Source: Saprospirales bacterium
GTDB taxonomy: Bacteria; Bacteroidota; Bacteroidia; Chitinophagales; Saprospiraceae
Length of the DNA: 64,000 nucleotides
Direction: 5' to 3'
Assembly: GCA_002698985.1 (NCBI GenBank)
Contig: PAAY01000059.1
Span: forward strand, 1-64,000
Below the pieces are notes generated by a model. It had not been told where the DNA came from and searched no databases. It saw nothing but the letters and a program-made list of their open reading frames with translations. Shown piece by piece: positions 25,877 through 35,945 of this stretch (the stretch's first letter is position 1; every line of letters starts with the position of its first letter). The position numbers and the translations under genes are program-made.

Positions 25877-26791
25877 ATGGAAGACCAAAAGCCCGAAATA
25901 CCGCAAAGCTCACCCGGCAGGATCATTCTTACGGTTGTCGCACTATTTTTCCTGGGGAGTGCAGTTGGTGGCGGAATTATACAACTAATGTGTGACTGGC
26001 AAGGCATCCCTCTTGCCGATGCATTAAAAGATTTCGGACCTGAAAGCACAGCGCCTGAACGAAACTTTGTAAAAGGCCTGCTCTTCCTCAACCACCTCAG
26101 TTCTTTCCTGCTTCCCTGCCTCATTGCGGGCCTGCTCTTTTACAAAAGGCAATGGCCGGAGCGCCTCGAGCTCAGATTGTTTCCGGGTGTCAGGACTTTT
26201 TGGCTGGCCCTCCTGATACTGCTGTGTGCATTTCCTGTCGCACAGGGCCTGTTTGAACTGAACCGTTGGATTCTCGGCCATTTTGCTTTTAGTGAACAAC
26301 TGCTGGAGCTGGAAGGCGCTTCGGAAAACCTCCAGATCGGTTTGCTCAAAATGGATTCCATCTGGGAGTTGATCACCAGCATCATCGCAATGGCACTGGT
26401 GCCTGCCATTGGGGAAGAGCTGCTTTTCAGAGGCTTTCTCCAGAAACAACTCATCAGAGCGATGAAGAATCCGGTCACGGGGATACTGATCGCTGCCCTG
26501 TTTTTCAGCCTCATCCATTTTCAGGCGCAGCGATTTCTGGCCATCTTCTGGCTCGGAACGGTACTCGGCCTGTTATACTTTTGGACGAAAAACCTCTGGG
26601 TTCCCATTTTTGCCCATTTCCTCAACAACGGTGTGCAGGTGGTGGTAGCCTGGTTTTACCAGGAAGACCTGCAGGCCCTCAATCAACAATCAGACAGTTT
26701 CCCCTGGTGGGTGGCGGTGGCGGGTCTGGTTTTATTTCCTTTCTTCGCAAAATTGCTCATTGCACATTCTGACAAAAAACAGAACGCATGA
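25877..26791 (+). CDS. CPBP family intramembrane metalloprotease
   Basis: PAIGEELLFRGFLQKQLIR; FSLIHFQAQRFLAIFWLGTVLGLLYFWT. Confidence 0.93.
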   Translation: MEDQKPEIPQSSPGRIILTVVALFFLGSAVGGGIIQLMCDWQGIPLADALKDFGPESTAPERNFVKGLLFLNHLSSFLLPCLIAGLLFYKRQWPERLELRLFPGVRTFWLALLILLCAFPVAQGLFELNRWILGHFAFSEQLLELEGASENLQIGLLKMDSIWELITSIIAMALVPAIGEELLFRGFLQKQLIRAMKNPVTGILIAALFFSLIHFQAQRFLAIFWLGTVLGLLYFWTKNLWVPIFAHFLNNGVQVVVAWFYQEDLQALNQQSDSFPWWVAVAGLVLFPFFAKLLIAHSDKKQNA

Positions 26792-28284
26792 ACCCTGGCC
26801 TCTCACCAACTTTGATACTCAGCGTCATTGCCGCTTACTTCCTCGTCCTGATTGGCATCTCGTTGTACACAGGAAGAAAAGCCGACAGCCAGGATTTTTT
26901 CATCGCCGGCCGAAAAGCGCCCTGGTTCATCGTCGCAATTGGGATGATCGGGGCATCCATGTCCGGAGTTACCTTCATTTCCATTCCCGGAGCTGTGGGT
27001 GCCGGTGGGCTGAACAGCGCCTTCTCGTACATGCAGGTGGTCATGGGCTATATGCTGGGCTATGCCGTCATTGCCCTGGTGCTGATGCCACTGTATTACA
27101 AACTCAACCTGACTTCCATCTACGCCTATCTCGGCAAGCGGTTTGGATACTATTCCAACAAAACCGGCGCTGCTTATTTCCTGCTGTCCAGGGTCATTGG
27201 GGCCTCGTTCAGGCTTTTTCTCGTCGCAATCGTATTGGACAAATTCGTACTCGGAGTGCCGCCGCTGAACGTTCCGTTCGAGGTTACCGTCATTGCCACC
27301 ATTGTGCTGATCTGGGTGTACACCTTTAAAGGCGGCATCAAAACCATCATCTGGACAGATACCCTCCAGACCATCATGTTCCTCGTTGCAATGGTTGCAA
27401 CAATGGTTTACATCGCCAAAGGGATGGACACAGACCTGGGAGGGCTGATCAGCACCATCCGGAAAAGCGATTACTCCAAAGTGTTTTTCTTCGAAAACGG
27501 CTGGTCGGATCCCAACTACTTTTTTAAACAGTTTTTCAGCGGTGCACTGATCACCATTGTGATGACCGGGCTGGATCAGGACATGATGCAGAAAAACCTC
27601 AGTTGCCCCAACATCAAAGATGCCCAAAAGAACATGTTCACTTTTTCCGGCATCCTTTTCTTCACCAACCTGCTCGTACTCAGCCTGGGGGCAGCTCTCT
27701 ACCTCTACGCCAATCATCATGGCATTGAAACTCCCGGCCGTTCTGATTACATGTACCCCACCATTGCCCTGAACCACCTGCCAACTTTCATCGGACTGAC
27801 CTTTATCCTGGGACTGATCGCCGCAGCCTATTCCAGCGCCGATTCGGCACTGACGGCACTGACCACTTCATTTTGCGTGGACTTTCTGAATTTCGAAGAG
27901 AGTGAAAAAACGGAAGCGGAAAAGAGAAAGGTCAGGCGGATGGTACACGTCGGCTTCTCCTTGCTATTGCTCGTTACCATCCTCATCTTCAACGCCCTGA
28001 ACGACGATGCTGTGATCAACTCCCTGTTCAAGGCTGCGGGTTATACCTATGGACCACTTCTCGGCTTGTTTACCTTCGGAATGCTGTCAAAAAGAGCCAT
28101 CCGGGACAAATGGGTGATAGCCGTATGCCTGGCTGCGCCCGTTCTAACCTGGATCATCGTGGATGTGGCAGCCAGTCAGTTCAACTTCAAATTCGGCTTC
28201 CTCAACCTGGCCCTGAACGGCCTGCTGACCATTGCGGGTCTATACCTCATTTCCAAACCGGAAGCTAGGCCCGAAACCGCCTAG
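26788..28284 (+). CDS. Sodium:solute symporter (SSS) family protein
   Basis: YFLVLIGISLYTGRKADSQDFFIAGRKAPWFIVAIGMIGASMSGVTFISIPG. Confidence 0.93.
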   Translation: MNPGLSPTLILSVIAAYFLVLIGISLYTGRKADSQDFFIAGRKAPWFIVAIGMIGASMSGVTFISIPGAVGAGGLNSAFSYMQVVMGYMLGYAVIALVLMPLYYKLNLTSIYAYLGKRFGYYSNKTGAAYFLLSRVIGASFRLFLVAIVLDKFVLGVPPLNVPFEVTVIATIVLIWVYTFKGGIKTIIWTDTLQTIMFLVAMVATMVYIAKGMDTDLGGLISTIRKSDYSKVFFFENGWSDPNYFFKQFFSGALITIVMTGLDQDMMQKNLSCPNIKDAQKNMFTFSGILFFTNLLVLSLGAALYLYANHHGIETPGRSDYMYPTIALNHLPTFIGLTFILGLIAAAYSSADSALTALTTSFCVDFLNFEESEKTEAEKRKVRRMVHVGFSLLLLVTILIFNALNDDAVINSLFKAAGYTYGPLLGLFTFGMLSKRAIRDKWVIAVCLAAPVLTWIIVDVAASQFNFKFGFLNLALNGLLTIAGLYLISKPEARPETA

Positions 28285-30878
28285 CGCACCAAAATCACTT
28301 CGCCTTTGGCAACCTTTCGCGTTCCATTGACGAAATCGGCCACAGCCTGGTAGATGTAAGTGTCCGACGGCACTTTCTTTCCGTTCTCGGTACCGTCCCA
28401 GCCAATGGTCTTGTCGTTGGCAGGAAGGCCGGCTTTGTCGTAAATCAACCTCCCCCATCTGTCAAAAATCCGCAGGCTGTAAGACTCGATGCCTTTGCCG
28501 ATCAGGTAAAAGCGGTCGTTGGTGCCGTCATTGTTGGGGGTGAAGATATTTGGCACCATCACTTCCAGAATCAGTTCCACATTTACCCAAACGGAGTCGC
28601 TGACCTGGCAACCGGTGCTGTCAGTAGCCGTAAGGATGTAGAGGATGGTATCCAGTGGCTGGGCCAACGGATCTGGGCAGTCCGTGCATTCAAGATCATC
28701 GGCAGGCGACCAGGCAAATGACAGGTTGCCGTCGTTGTACAGTGGCTCCAGCCTGATAGTGTCGCCCCGCTCGATGTCGTAGCTGGGTGGCAGGTCGAGC
28801 AAGATTTGTGCGGGCTGTCCGATGCTCACAGTGGTATCTTTCTGACAGCCATATTGATCCTGCGCAACTACCAGGTAATCCCCTGCCGTGAGGTTGTCGA
28901 AGAAGGAAGTATTCTGGAAGGCACTGCCATCGATGCTGTAGTTCAATTCAGGGCCGGAACTGAACAACTCGATGGCTCCACTTGGCTCTCCAAAGCAATG
29001 CGCATCAAACACCTCGAATCCGAAATCAAAGGGTTGCACGTCCGCCAGGGTGACGCTGGCCTCGGCGCTGCAACCTATCTGATCCGTAACCGTGATGCCG
29101 TATTCACCGGCTTGCAGCCCGTCTGCCGTGCTCCCGTTTACCGAAGGAATACTCCACTGATACTGGAAATCCGGTGAGCCTCCTGAGGCAATGACCGTAA
29201 TGCTTCCTCCTCCGGCTCCCGGGCAGGGATCTTGTTTTTCAATGGCAAGATCGATGGCATCGTCAACAACCACTTCCACAACCCTAGTACTGTCGCAGCC
29301 CAGGTAGCTCTGCCAGGTTTTGGTAAAGGTGCCCGGTTGGCTGACAAAATCCCCAAAGACTTCCACACTGTCGCCCTGGCACAGGTAGATCGTTTGCCGA
29401 AGGAAAAAAGTGTCATTGACGATGAGGTGGATGTTGTGTGTGCTGTCGCAACCGCTGGCGCCGGTGAACGTCTGCTGGTAATCGCCCGGCACATTGGTAG
29501 CTGTTCCGAAAATATCGGCCGTTTCCGTTTCGCAGATGGAAACGGTATCGAAAGTGGCTATGAGGTCGTTCACCAGCAGGTGAATGACATGGGTGCTGTC
29601 GCAACCGTTGGGCCGGGTGTAGGTCTGATGGTAGTCTCCGGGGCTACTGGTGGGTGTTCCGAAAATGTCCACGGTTTCATTTCCGCAAATCTGGATGGTC
29701 TCTTCTGTCAAAGCCGTGTCCCGCACTTCCACCTCGATTTCATGGACACCGACACACAAATTGGCACCGGTCACCTTGACCACATAAAGGCCTGAATTTT
29801 CCGGTTTCGCCGGATCGATGACGGGTTCTTTCAGGTTGGAGGTAAAACCGTTGGGTCCGGTCCATTCGAACAGGTCGCCACCGCCGGCAAAGAGGCTGAG
29901 CTGATCGCCTTCGCAAACGGGGCTGTTGCTGCCGCTGCCCAGCCCCGGCTCCGGCAACACGGTGTAAACCACTTCATCGGTGGCTTCAAAGCCGCATTCA
30001 AAAGTGATGGTCACAAAGAAAACCGTCGTGGCAAGCGGGCTGACAGTGGGGTTGGGGTCAGTCAGTGTGCTGAGCCATGGCGACGGGAACCAACTGTAGC
30101 TGAGGCCACTGGGATCGGCATGGAGCTGAACGCTGTCGCCCGGGCAGGCCTCGATGTCCGGCATTTCTTCAATTTGCGGAGCTGCAAAACAAACCTGCTG
30201 AACGGCAGGCACACTGCCGGTGGCACCGGTAAAGCCCCAGTAAACATCCGGCGAGCCGGCAAAGATTTCGTTGATGATGTCACCGGTGTAGGTAAGCTCA
30301 ACATCGTCAAGGGTTACCGTCAGTTTTTTTGGAGAAGGCTGCCAGGAGATCAATAGACAATGCTCTTCGCAATCCTGCAATTCCGGCAACTGCACCGGCC
30401 CTGCCAGGTTGTTGCTGCCATTGTGATCGGTACTGCCATTGGCCATGATGGCCATGTGGTCGTAGTCGGGGTCGCCGCTGGCGGGGTCCATTTGGGCATC
30501 GAACTGGATCACCAGCGAAGGGGTAATGCCTTCATAACCCAGCCCTCCACCGCTGTTGCCAGTGTTGCTGTTTGTCTTCGCAAAAACGAAGGAGAGGCCC
30601 TCGCCGGCGTTGTTGTCGCAACCAAAGTTGAACCGGGCTTTTAGCGTGAAAGGAGAATACAGACTGTATTGTCCGTTTGACATGATGGAGCCTGCCTGGT
30701 TGGCGGAAGAATCGGTGGTCAAAAGGTAGCAGGAGCCCTGCAGGTCAACGGCACTGCCATTGACAACCAAAGACTGTCCGAAAACAAAATGGGAAATGAT
30801 ACAAAAGGATATCAATGCCGTTTGCCGAAGGAAGAGAATTTTGCGCGATTTCATGTATCCGGTTTTGCTGCACATCAT
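28281..30878 (-). CDS. Secreted L-type lectin-like plus gliding-motility CHU_C domain protein
   Basis: N-terminal lectin-like FGCDNNAGEGLSFVFAKTN; C-terminal VPNIFTPNNDGTNDRFYLIGKGIESYSLRIFDRWGRLIYD. Confidence 0.88.
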   Translation of the reverse strand: MMCSKTGYMKSRKILFLRQTALISFCIISHFVFGQSLVVNGSAVDLQGSCYLLTTDSSANQAGSIMSNGQYSLYSPFTLKARFNFGCDNNAGEGLSFVFAKTNSNTGNSGGGLGYEGITPSLVIQFDAQMDPASGDPDYDHMAIMANGSTDHNGSNNLAGPVQLPELQDCEEHCLLISWQPSPKKLTVTLDDVELTYTGDIINEIFAGSPDVYWGFTGATGSVPAVQQVCFAAPQIEEMPDIEACPGDSVQLHADPSGLSYSWFPSPWLSTLTDPNPTVSPLATTVFFVTITFECGFEATDEVVYTVLPEPGLGSGSNSPVCEGDQLSLFAGGGDLFEWTGPNGFTSNLKEPVIDPAKPENSGLYVVKVTGANLCVGVHEIEVEVRDTALTEETIQICGNETVDIFGTPTSSPGDYHQTYTRPNGCDSTHVIHLLVNDLIATFDTVSICETETADIFGTATNVPGDYQQTFTGASGCDSTHNIHLIVNDTFFLRQTIYLCQGDSVEVFGDFVSQPGTFTKTWQSYLGCDSTRVVEVVVDDAIDLAIEKQDPCPGAGGGSITVIASGGSPDFQYQWSIPSVNGSTADGLQAGEYGITVTDQIGCSAEASVTLADVQPFDFGFEVFDAHCFGEPSGAIELFSSGPELNYSIDGSAFQNTSFFDNLTAGDYLVVAQDQYGCQKDTTVSIGQPAQILLDLPPSYDIERGDTIRLEPLYNDGNLSFAWSPADDLECTDCPDPLAQPLDTILYILTATDSTGCQVSDSVWVNVELILEVMVPNIFTPNNDGTNDRFYLIGKGIESYSLRIFDRWGRLIYDKAGLPANDKTIGWDGTENGKKVPSDTYIYQAVADFVNGTRKVAKGEVILVR

Positions 30879-31077
30879 CAGGTGAAGAGGTTATCCGGCC
30901 TCCGCATGTTCCGAAGGGAAAGGCCGCTGCTGTTCAGCTTATCCAAAAATTGCACCGCAAAGACCTGCTACCACTGCCTGCCAAAAGTCAGCTCAACCAA
31001 AACAGGGGAAAGCTGTTCTCAAATCAAACTCTAAAAACTTAGTATCTTCGGCGCCCACAGCATTAAAACCAGTGAGT

Positions 31078-31701
31078 ATGACAATCGAACAACGCAGTGC
31101 AGTTCACAATTTTGAGCCCGCCCTCGTAGAAGAAATCCAGAAGCTAGGAAGTGAAAGACAATTGGACGCCGGAGAAGAATTGATGCGGCCGGGCATGTAT
31201 ATCAGATCCATCCCCATCGTACTTTCCGGCAGCATCAAAATCATGCGACAGGACGAGAAAGGCAATGAGACTTTCCTCTATTTTCTTACCGAAGGTGATA
31301 CCTGCGCCATGTCCCTGACCTGCTGCACCGCCCACCGGCCCAGTTCGGTCAGAGCCATTGCCGAAGAACCTACAAAAATCATCATGGTGCCTGCTGAAAT
31401 GATGGACCTGTGGCTCCAGAAGTATCCCTCCTGGAAGAACTTTGTTTTTCAATCCTACCAACACCGTTTTGACGACCTGATGGATGCAGTGGACAGCCTT
31501 GCATTTCAGAAAATGGACCAAAGGCTCTGGAGATTGCTGAAGAAAAAAGCTGCCCTTCAGGAAAAGCGATACGTTTACAACACCCACCAGGAACTGGCAG
31601 ATGAGCTCAGCACCAGCCGTGAAGTGGTGACCCGCCTGCTGAAAAAACTGGAATCCATGGGTAAAATCAAAACCCACCGCAACCGTATCGAGCTGTTGTA
31701 G
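31078..31701 (+). CDS. Crp/Fnr family transcriptional regulator
   Basis: cNMP-binding-like N-terminal domain; C-terminal HTH YNTHQELADELSTSREVVTRLLKKLESMGKIKTHRNRIELL. Confidence 0.92.
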   Translation: MTIEQRSAVHNFEPALVEEIQKLGSERQLDAGEELMRPGMYIRSIPIVLSGSIKIMRQDEKGNETFLYFLTEGDTCAMSLTCCTAHRPSSVRAIAEEPTKIIMVPAEMMDLWLQKYPSWKNFVFQSYQHRFDDLMDAVDSLAFQKMDQRLWRLLKKKAALQEKRYVYNTHQELADELSTSREVVTRLLKKLESMGKIKTHRNRIELL

Positions 31702-31721
31702 CTGACAAAAATCATCTAATT

Positions 31722-31735
31722 GTGACATTTGTCGC
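31722..31735. promoter_or_regulatory. Candidate Crp/Fnr-type operator GTGACATTTGTCGC
   Basis: Near-palindrome (5/6 arm match) between the regulator and the MBL gene. Confidence 0.4.
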
Positions 31736-31841
31736 CGCTTACGCCGTCGATCATTCCGAAATTTGCATCGCTTTTCAAACAAAATAGTGCGTCGGGGCGC
31801 CAGTCCTGGTCACTAACAGCGAAATAAAAATTTTACACCGT

Positions 31842-33284
31842 ATGAAAATCGAGCAAATCTATACGGGCTGTCTGGCCCAGGGCGCTTACTACATCGAGAG
31901 CGAAGGAGAAGCAGCCGTTATTGACCCTTTGCGCGAAGTACAACCTTACATCGAAAGGGCAGAAAAAGACGGAGCGAAGATCAAGTACGTCTTTGAAACC
32001 CACTTCCACGCCGACTTCGTTTCGGGCCACCTGGACCTGGCAAAGAAAACCGGAGCCACCATCGTTTTCGGCCCCAATGCGCAAACCAATTTCCCTGCAC
32101 ACATTGCCAAAGACGGAGAGGAATTCCAGCTTGGCAAAGTCCGAATCAAGGTGTTGCACACTCCGGGCCACACCATGGAGAGTACTTGCTACCTCCTGCT
32201 GGACGAGCAGGGTAAGCCCCATGCGGTTTTCACCGGTGACACCCTGTTTATCGGCGACGTTGGACGCCCCGACCTGGCCCAAAAGTCCGACCTCACCATG
32301 GCCGACCTGGCCGGTCACCTTTACGACAGCCTCCGCAACAAACTGATGACCCTTCCCAATGAGACCATCGTTTATCCGGCTCACGGTGCCGGGTCTGCCT
32401 GCGGCAAAAACATGTCGAAAGAAACAGTGTCAACCATCGGAGCGCAAAAAGCCAGCAACTATGCCCTCCGGGCCGACATGACCAAAGAAGAATTCATCAA
32501 AGAGGTGACCGACGGTTTGTTGGCACCACCCAAATACTTCCCACAAAATGTTCGGATGAACAAAGAGGGCTACACCAGCATCGATGAAGTGATGGAAAAA
32601 GCTGTCCATCCGCTCTCACCGGATGCCTTTGAAGAAGCCGTCAATGCCACCGGAGCTGTGATGCTTGACGTGCGCCATGAAGATGAGTTTGTGAAAGGGT
32701 TCATCCCCAACTCCATTTTCATCGGCCTCGACGGCCAGTTCGCTCCCTGGGTGGGCGCACTCATCGCCGATGTCAACCAGCCCATCGCACTCATCGCACC
32801 GCCTGACCGTGTGGAAGAAGCGGTTACCCGCCTGTCACGCGTGGGCTTCGACAATGTGATCGGGTACCTGGACGGTGGTTTTGAAGCCTGGAAAAATGCA
32901 GGCAAGGAATTTGACACCATACGCTCCATCGATGTGGATCAATTTGCCGAAGAATACAAGCATCACGAGGCTGACAGCATCATGGACGTGCGCCGTCCGG
33001 GCGAATACAGCGCCGAACACATCAAGGATGCCGACAATTTTCCGCTGGATTATTTGAATGACTTTATGTCAGATCTTGACAAAAACAAAGAATACTTCGT
33101 ACATTGCGCCGGCGGATATCGTTCAGTGATAGCTTGCTCCATTTTGAAGTCCAGGGGATTCGACAAGGTTGTCAACATCGAAGGTGGTTTCAAAGCCATT
33201 CAGGAAAGTGGAAAATTCGAGTTGACGGATTATGTCTGCCCCAACACTTTAAAGCGGCAAAAAGCGAAAGAAGTAACCGCCTGA
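31842..33284 (+). CDS. MBL-fold hydrolase fused to two rhodanese domains (persulfide dioxygenase-like)
   Basis: ETHFHADFVSGHLDL; HTPGHTMES; FTGDTLFIGDVGRPDL; second rhodanese HCAGGYRS. Confidence 0.94.
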   Translation: MKIEQIYTGCLAQGAYYIESEGEAAVIDPLREVQPYIERAEKDGAKIKYVFETHFHADFVSGHLDLAKKTGATIVFGPNAQTNFPAHIAKDGEEFQLGKVRIKVLHTPGHTMESTCYLLLDEQGKPHAVFTGDTLFIGDVGRPDLAQKSDLTMADLAGHLYDSLRNKLMTLPNETIVYPAHGAGSACGKNMSKETVSTIGAQKASNYALRADMTKEEFIKEVTDGLLAPPKYFPQNVRMNKEGYTSIDEVMEKAVHPLSPDAFEEAVNATGAVMLDVRHEDEFVKGFIPNSIFIGLDGQFAPWVGALIADVNQPIALIAPPDRVEEAVTRLSRVGFDNVIGYLDGGFEAWKNAGKEFDTIRSIDVDQFAEEYKHHEADSIMDVRRPGEYSAEHIKDADNFPLDYLNDFMSDLDKNKEYFVHCAGGYRSVIACSILKSRGFDKVVNIEGGFKAIQESGKFELTDYVCPNTLKRQKAKEVTA

Positions 33285-33381
33285 ACCCAACTTTTGACGG
33301 ATTCATCCGTTTAAGGTTGGTGAAATAGAGAAAAAGGATTTCCTTTAAAATACTTTGTTTTCATTTGGTTTTTTGGGGTTT

Positions 33382-33414
33382 GAAAGGGCAGCTTCGGTTG
33401 CCCTTTCTTTTTTT
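33382..33414 (+). terminator. Intrinsic terminator
   Basis: GAAAGGGCA-GCTTCGGT-TGCCCTTTC + T-run. Confidence 0.88.
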
Positions 33415-33447
33415 GTCCCATTTTGAACTCCAGGTCCAGCGCATTTC

Positions 33448-35826
33448 TTGCCATCCTTTTTTACCTTGCTGATTCAATCAACCTCCAAAGCATCATTCAC
33501 TTTGAAATATCTCATTAGAATCAGTCTTCTTCTGTGCGCCATTTTTTTGGTTCCCCAACATATCTCCCGCGCGTGTAGCCCCTCCTTCACCGTGCGAGGG
33601 TACACCTTTCTCAACCCCGGCATTGTTGCTCCTCCCGTGCCTGGAGTTTCCTTACAAAACAGGTACGTCAGGTTCAGTGAACTGTACCGCTCTTTTTTCG
33701 AAGAAAAAGAACAGGTAAAGCAAAACGCCAACCTGGCTGAATGGATGGTGCGTTTTTGCGGATTGGTGAAAGAAGCCGACATGGCCTACCTCATTTACAA
33801 GGCTCCTGCCGAAGACCTCGGTCTGCTGTTGACCGCCACCAAAAGCAAATCGCTGCCGGTACCCGTGCGGCTGCGCGACAACGACTTTGCCAACTACCTC
33901 TGGGAAAAGAAATGCACAGAAACCATTGAATACCTTCGCTTCGCAAAACAGTGTGAACCGCATGTGGTGAGCAGCGGCACCCCTTGGAATCCCAGCCCGA
34001 GGGATACCACAGCGATGCTCCGCCTCATTGCCGAAGGAAAAAAGGAGTTCAAAAAGACCAAGTCCGATTACCTGCGCATGCGCTATGCCTTCCAGCTGGT
34101 CCGGCTGGCACACTATGCCAAGCGCTATCAGCAATGCCTGGACCTGTACGATGAACTGACAGCCCAGATTGACAAACTGAAAGCCCATTGGAAGGAGAGC
34201 ATCATTCCGCAGTGGATGCTGGGTCACCGTGCCGGATCTCTGAGAGCCCTGGGCAACAGGGTGGAGGCCTCCTACCTGTACACCCTCATCTACATGAACA
34301 GTCCCGAACGCAGGGCATCGGCCTTCCAGAGCTTCCTCATAAAGACCGACCAGGAGTGGGATTCATTGATGAACCGGTGCCTCTCTGACCGGGAAAGGGC
34401 CTATGCCCTGGCCATCAGGGCGGGCGACAAACGGAGCAAATCGCTGGACGACTTGCGTGAAATTTACCGCCTCGACCCCACCAATGATCAACTGGAGCCG
34501 CTGCTGACCAAGGAAATTGACCGCATGGAACTCAATTTCCTAGGGCTTGCATTCAATCCTTATGCTTCGCGGAACAAGGAGGTGTACCAGATTCCTGAAA
34601 GGGGAGCTGAAGACTACCTGGTATCGCTGTTGCAATTCGTCAAAGAGGTGGCTGCAGAGAAGAAAGTAAGCCGCCCGCTGTTCTGGAAAATTGCCGAAGC
34701 CTATCTGACATTTCTGGCCGGTGACCTCTACGCCGCTGAGAAGGTTTTTGAAGAAATCGAGGAGCAACCGATCGAAGATCCAGCCCTGAAAGAACAGTTG
34801 GAAGTCATCCGGCTGGTGATGAAGCTGAGCAAACTCGAAAAGCCGGATGATGAGACAGAATCTTTCATCGCTGGCCTCATTCGAAAGGACAGCCTCTATC
34901 GTAAATACCCCTCCATGCCCGACTTTGTCAAGCACCGCATGGCTGCGCTTTACCGTCAGAATGACAGACCGGGCAAGGCCTTCCTCTGCATCAATTCTTT
35001 TGATGAGCTCAGGGCAAACCCCAAGATGGAATTGGTGGAGGACCTGCTGAAAATGGCCCAAAAGAAAGAACACAATGCTTTTGAACGAATGCTGCTCAAA
35101 AACCTGACGGCCAATGACCTGCTCGACATGAAAGCATCGCTCCACATGGCCCGGGGAGAGCTGGAGGCTGCCTATGAAACCTACCGGAGAATGCCTGCGG
35201 CCAACTGGGACGACTACGACCTGTACAATGTGTTCAAGGAAACCACCAAAGACTGCATTAGGTGCTACCAGAGAAGAGACACAACCACTGCCAACCTGCT
35301 CAACAAAGGCGAGCTGCTGGAAAAACTCATCGACCTGGACTACAAAACCCGGGCGAACATCGGCAATGTGGCCATGCACCACTACCAACTGGGGCTTGCA
35401 TTTTACAACATGAGCTATTTCGGCTACGCCTGGGAGGTGATGGACTACACCCGAAGCGGAGCCACCTGGAATTTCCTGAACAAAGGCAAGGACGGCGAAT
35501 ACTGCTTCTACCCATACTCCAACTGCATTCGGGAGAACACCGACTTGTCAAGGGCGCTGTACCACTTCCAGAAGGCCCGCCTGCTGGCAGGGGTTGAAAC
35601 CGAGCTGGGAGCCAAAGCGGCTTTCCAGGCTGCCCGCTGCGAGCAGAAAATGTTCTTTGCCTCAGAGGCCTGGCAGCCACCGCCCTGCTGCAACAACATG
35701 CCCCTTCTGACAGAAAAGGAAATACCTCATTACCAAAGGTTGAAGGAGCAATACAGCAGCACGAAATTCTACCAGCAAATCATTTCCGAGTGCAAATACT
35801 TTGCGGCCTATGTCAGGCGGCAATGA
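33448..35826 (+). CDS. Large secreted TPR-like hypothetical protein
   Basis: 792-aa ORF; hydrophobic signal LKYLIRISLLLCAIFLVPQHISRACS suggests a TTG start near 33502. Confidence 0.75.
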   Translation: MPSFFTLLIQSTSKASFTLKYLIRISLLLCAIFLVPQHISRACSPSFTVRGYTFLNPGIVAPPVPGVSLQNRYVRFSELYRSFFEEKEQVKQNANLAEWMVRFCGLVKEADMAYLIYKAPAEDLGLLLTATKSKSLPVPVRLRDNDFANYLWEKKCTETIEYLRFAKQCEPHVVSSGTPWNPSPRDTTAMLRLIAEGKKEFKKTKSDYLRMRYAFQLVRLAHYAKRYQQCLDLYDELTAQIDKLKAHWKESIIPQWMLGHRAGSLRALGNRVEASYLYTLIYMNSPERRASAFQSFLIKTDQEWDSLMNRCLSDRERAYALAIRAGDKRSKSLDDLREIYRLDPTNDQLEPLLTKEIDRMELNFLGLAFNPYASRNKEVYQIPERGAEDYLVSLLQFVKEVAAEKKVSRPLFWKIAEAYLTFLAGDLYAAEKVFEEIEEQPIEDPALKEQLEVIRLVMKLSKLEKPDDETESFIAGLIRKDSLYRKYPSMPDFVKHRMAALYRQNDRPGKAFLCINSFDELRANPKMELVEDLLKMAQKKEHNAFERMLLKNLTANDLLDMKASLHMARGELEAAYETYRRMPAANWDDYDLYNVFKETTKDCIRCYQRRDTTTANLLNKGELLEKLIDLDYKTRANIGNVAMHHYQLGLAFYNMSYFGYAWEVMDYTRSGATWNFLNKGKDGEYCFYPYSNCIRENTDLSRALYHFQKARLLAGVETELGAKAAFQAARCEQKMFFASEAWQPPPCCNNMPLLTEKEIPHYQRLKEQYSSTKFYQQIISECKYFAAYVRRQ

Positions 35827-35945
35827 GTCCCCTTTTGGTCGTTTGCTTACCAAAGCTCCGCATACCTCTTGTTTCTTTTCCTTCGGAGAACCATTAGTTT
35901 TAGTGGCCTGTTCTGTTTTTGGTAAGCAAATACATCTTTTAGCCT

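Noticed and set aside
26803-27777. 324-aa minus-strand ORF opposite the SSS transporter
   Set aside because: His/Gly-rich complement of a transmembrane protein gene; no independent support.
34540-35388. 282-aa minus-strand ORF
   Set aside because: Antisense shadow within the 792-aa secreted protein gene.
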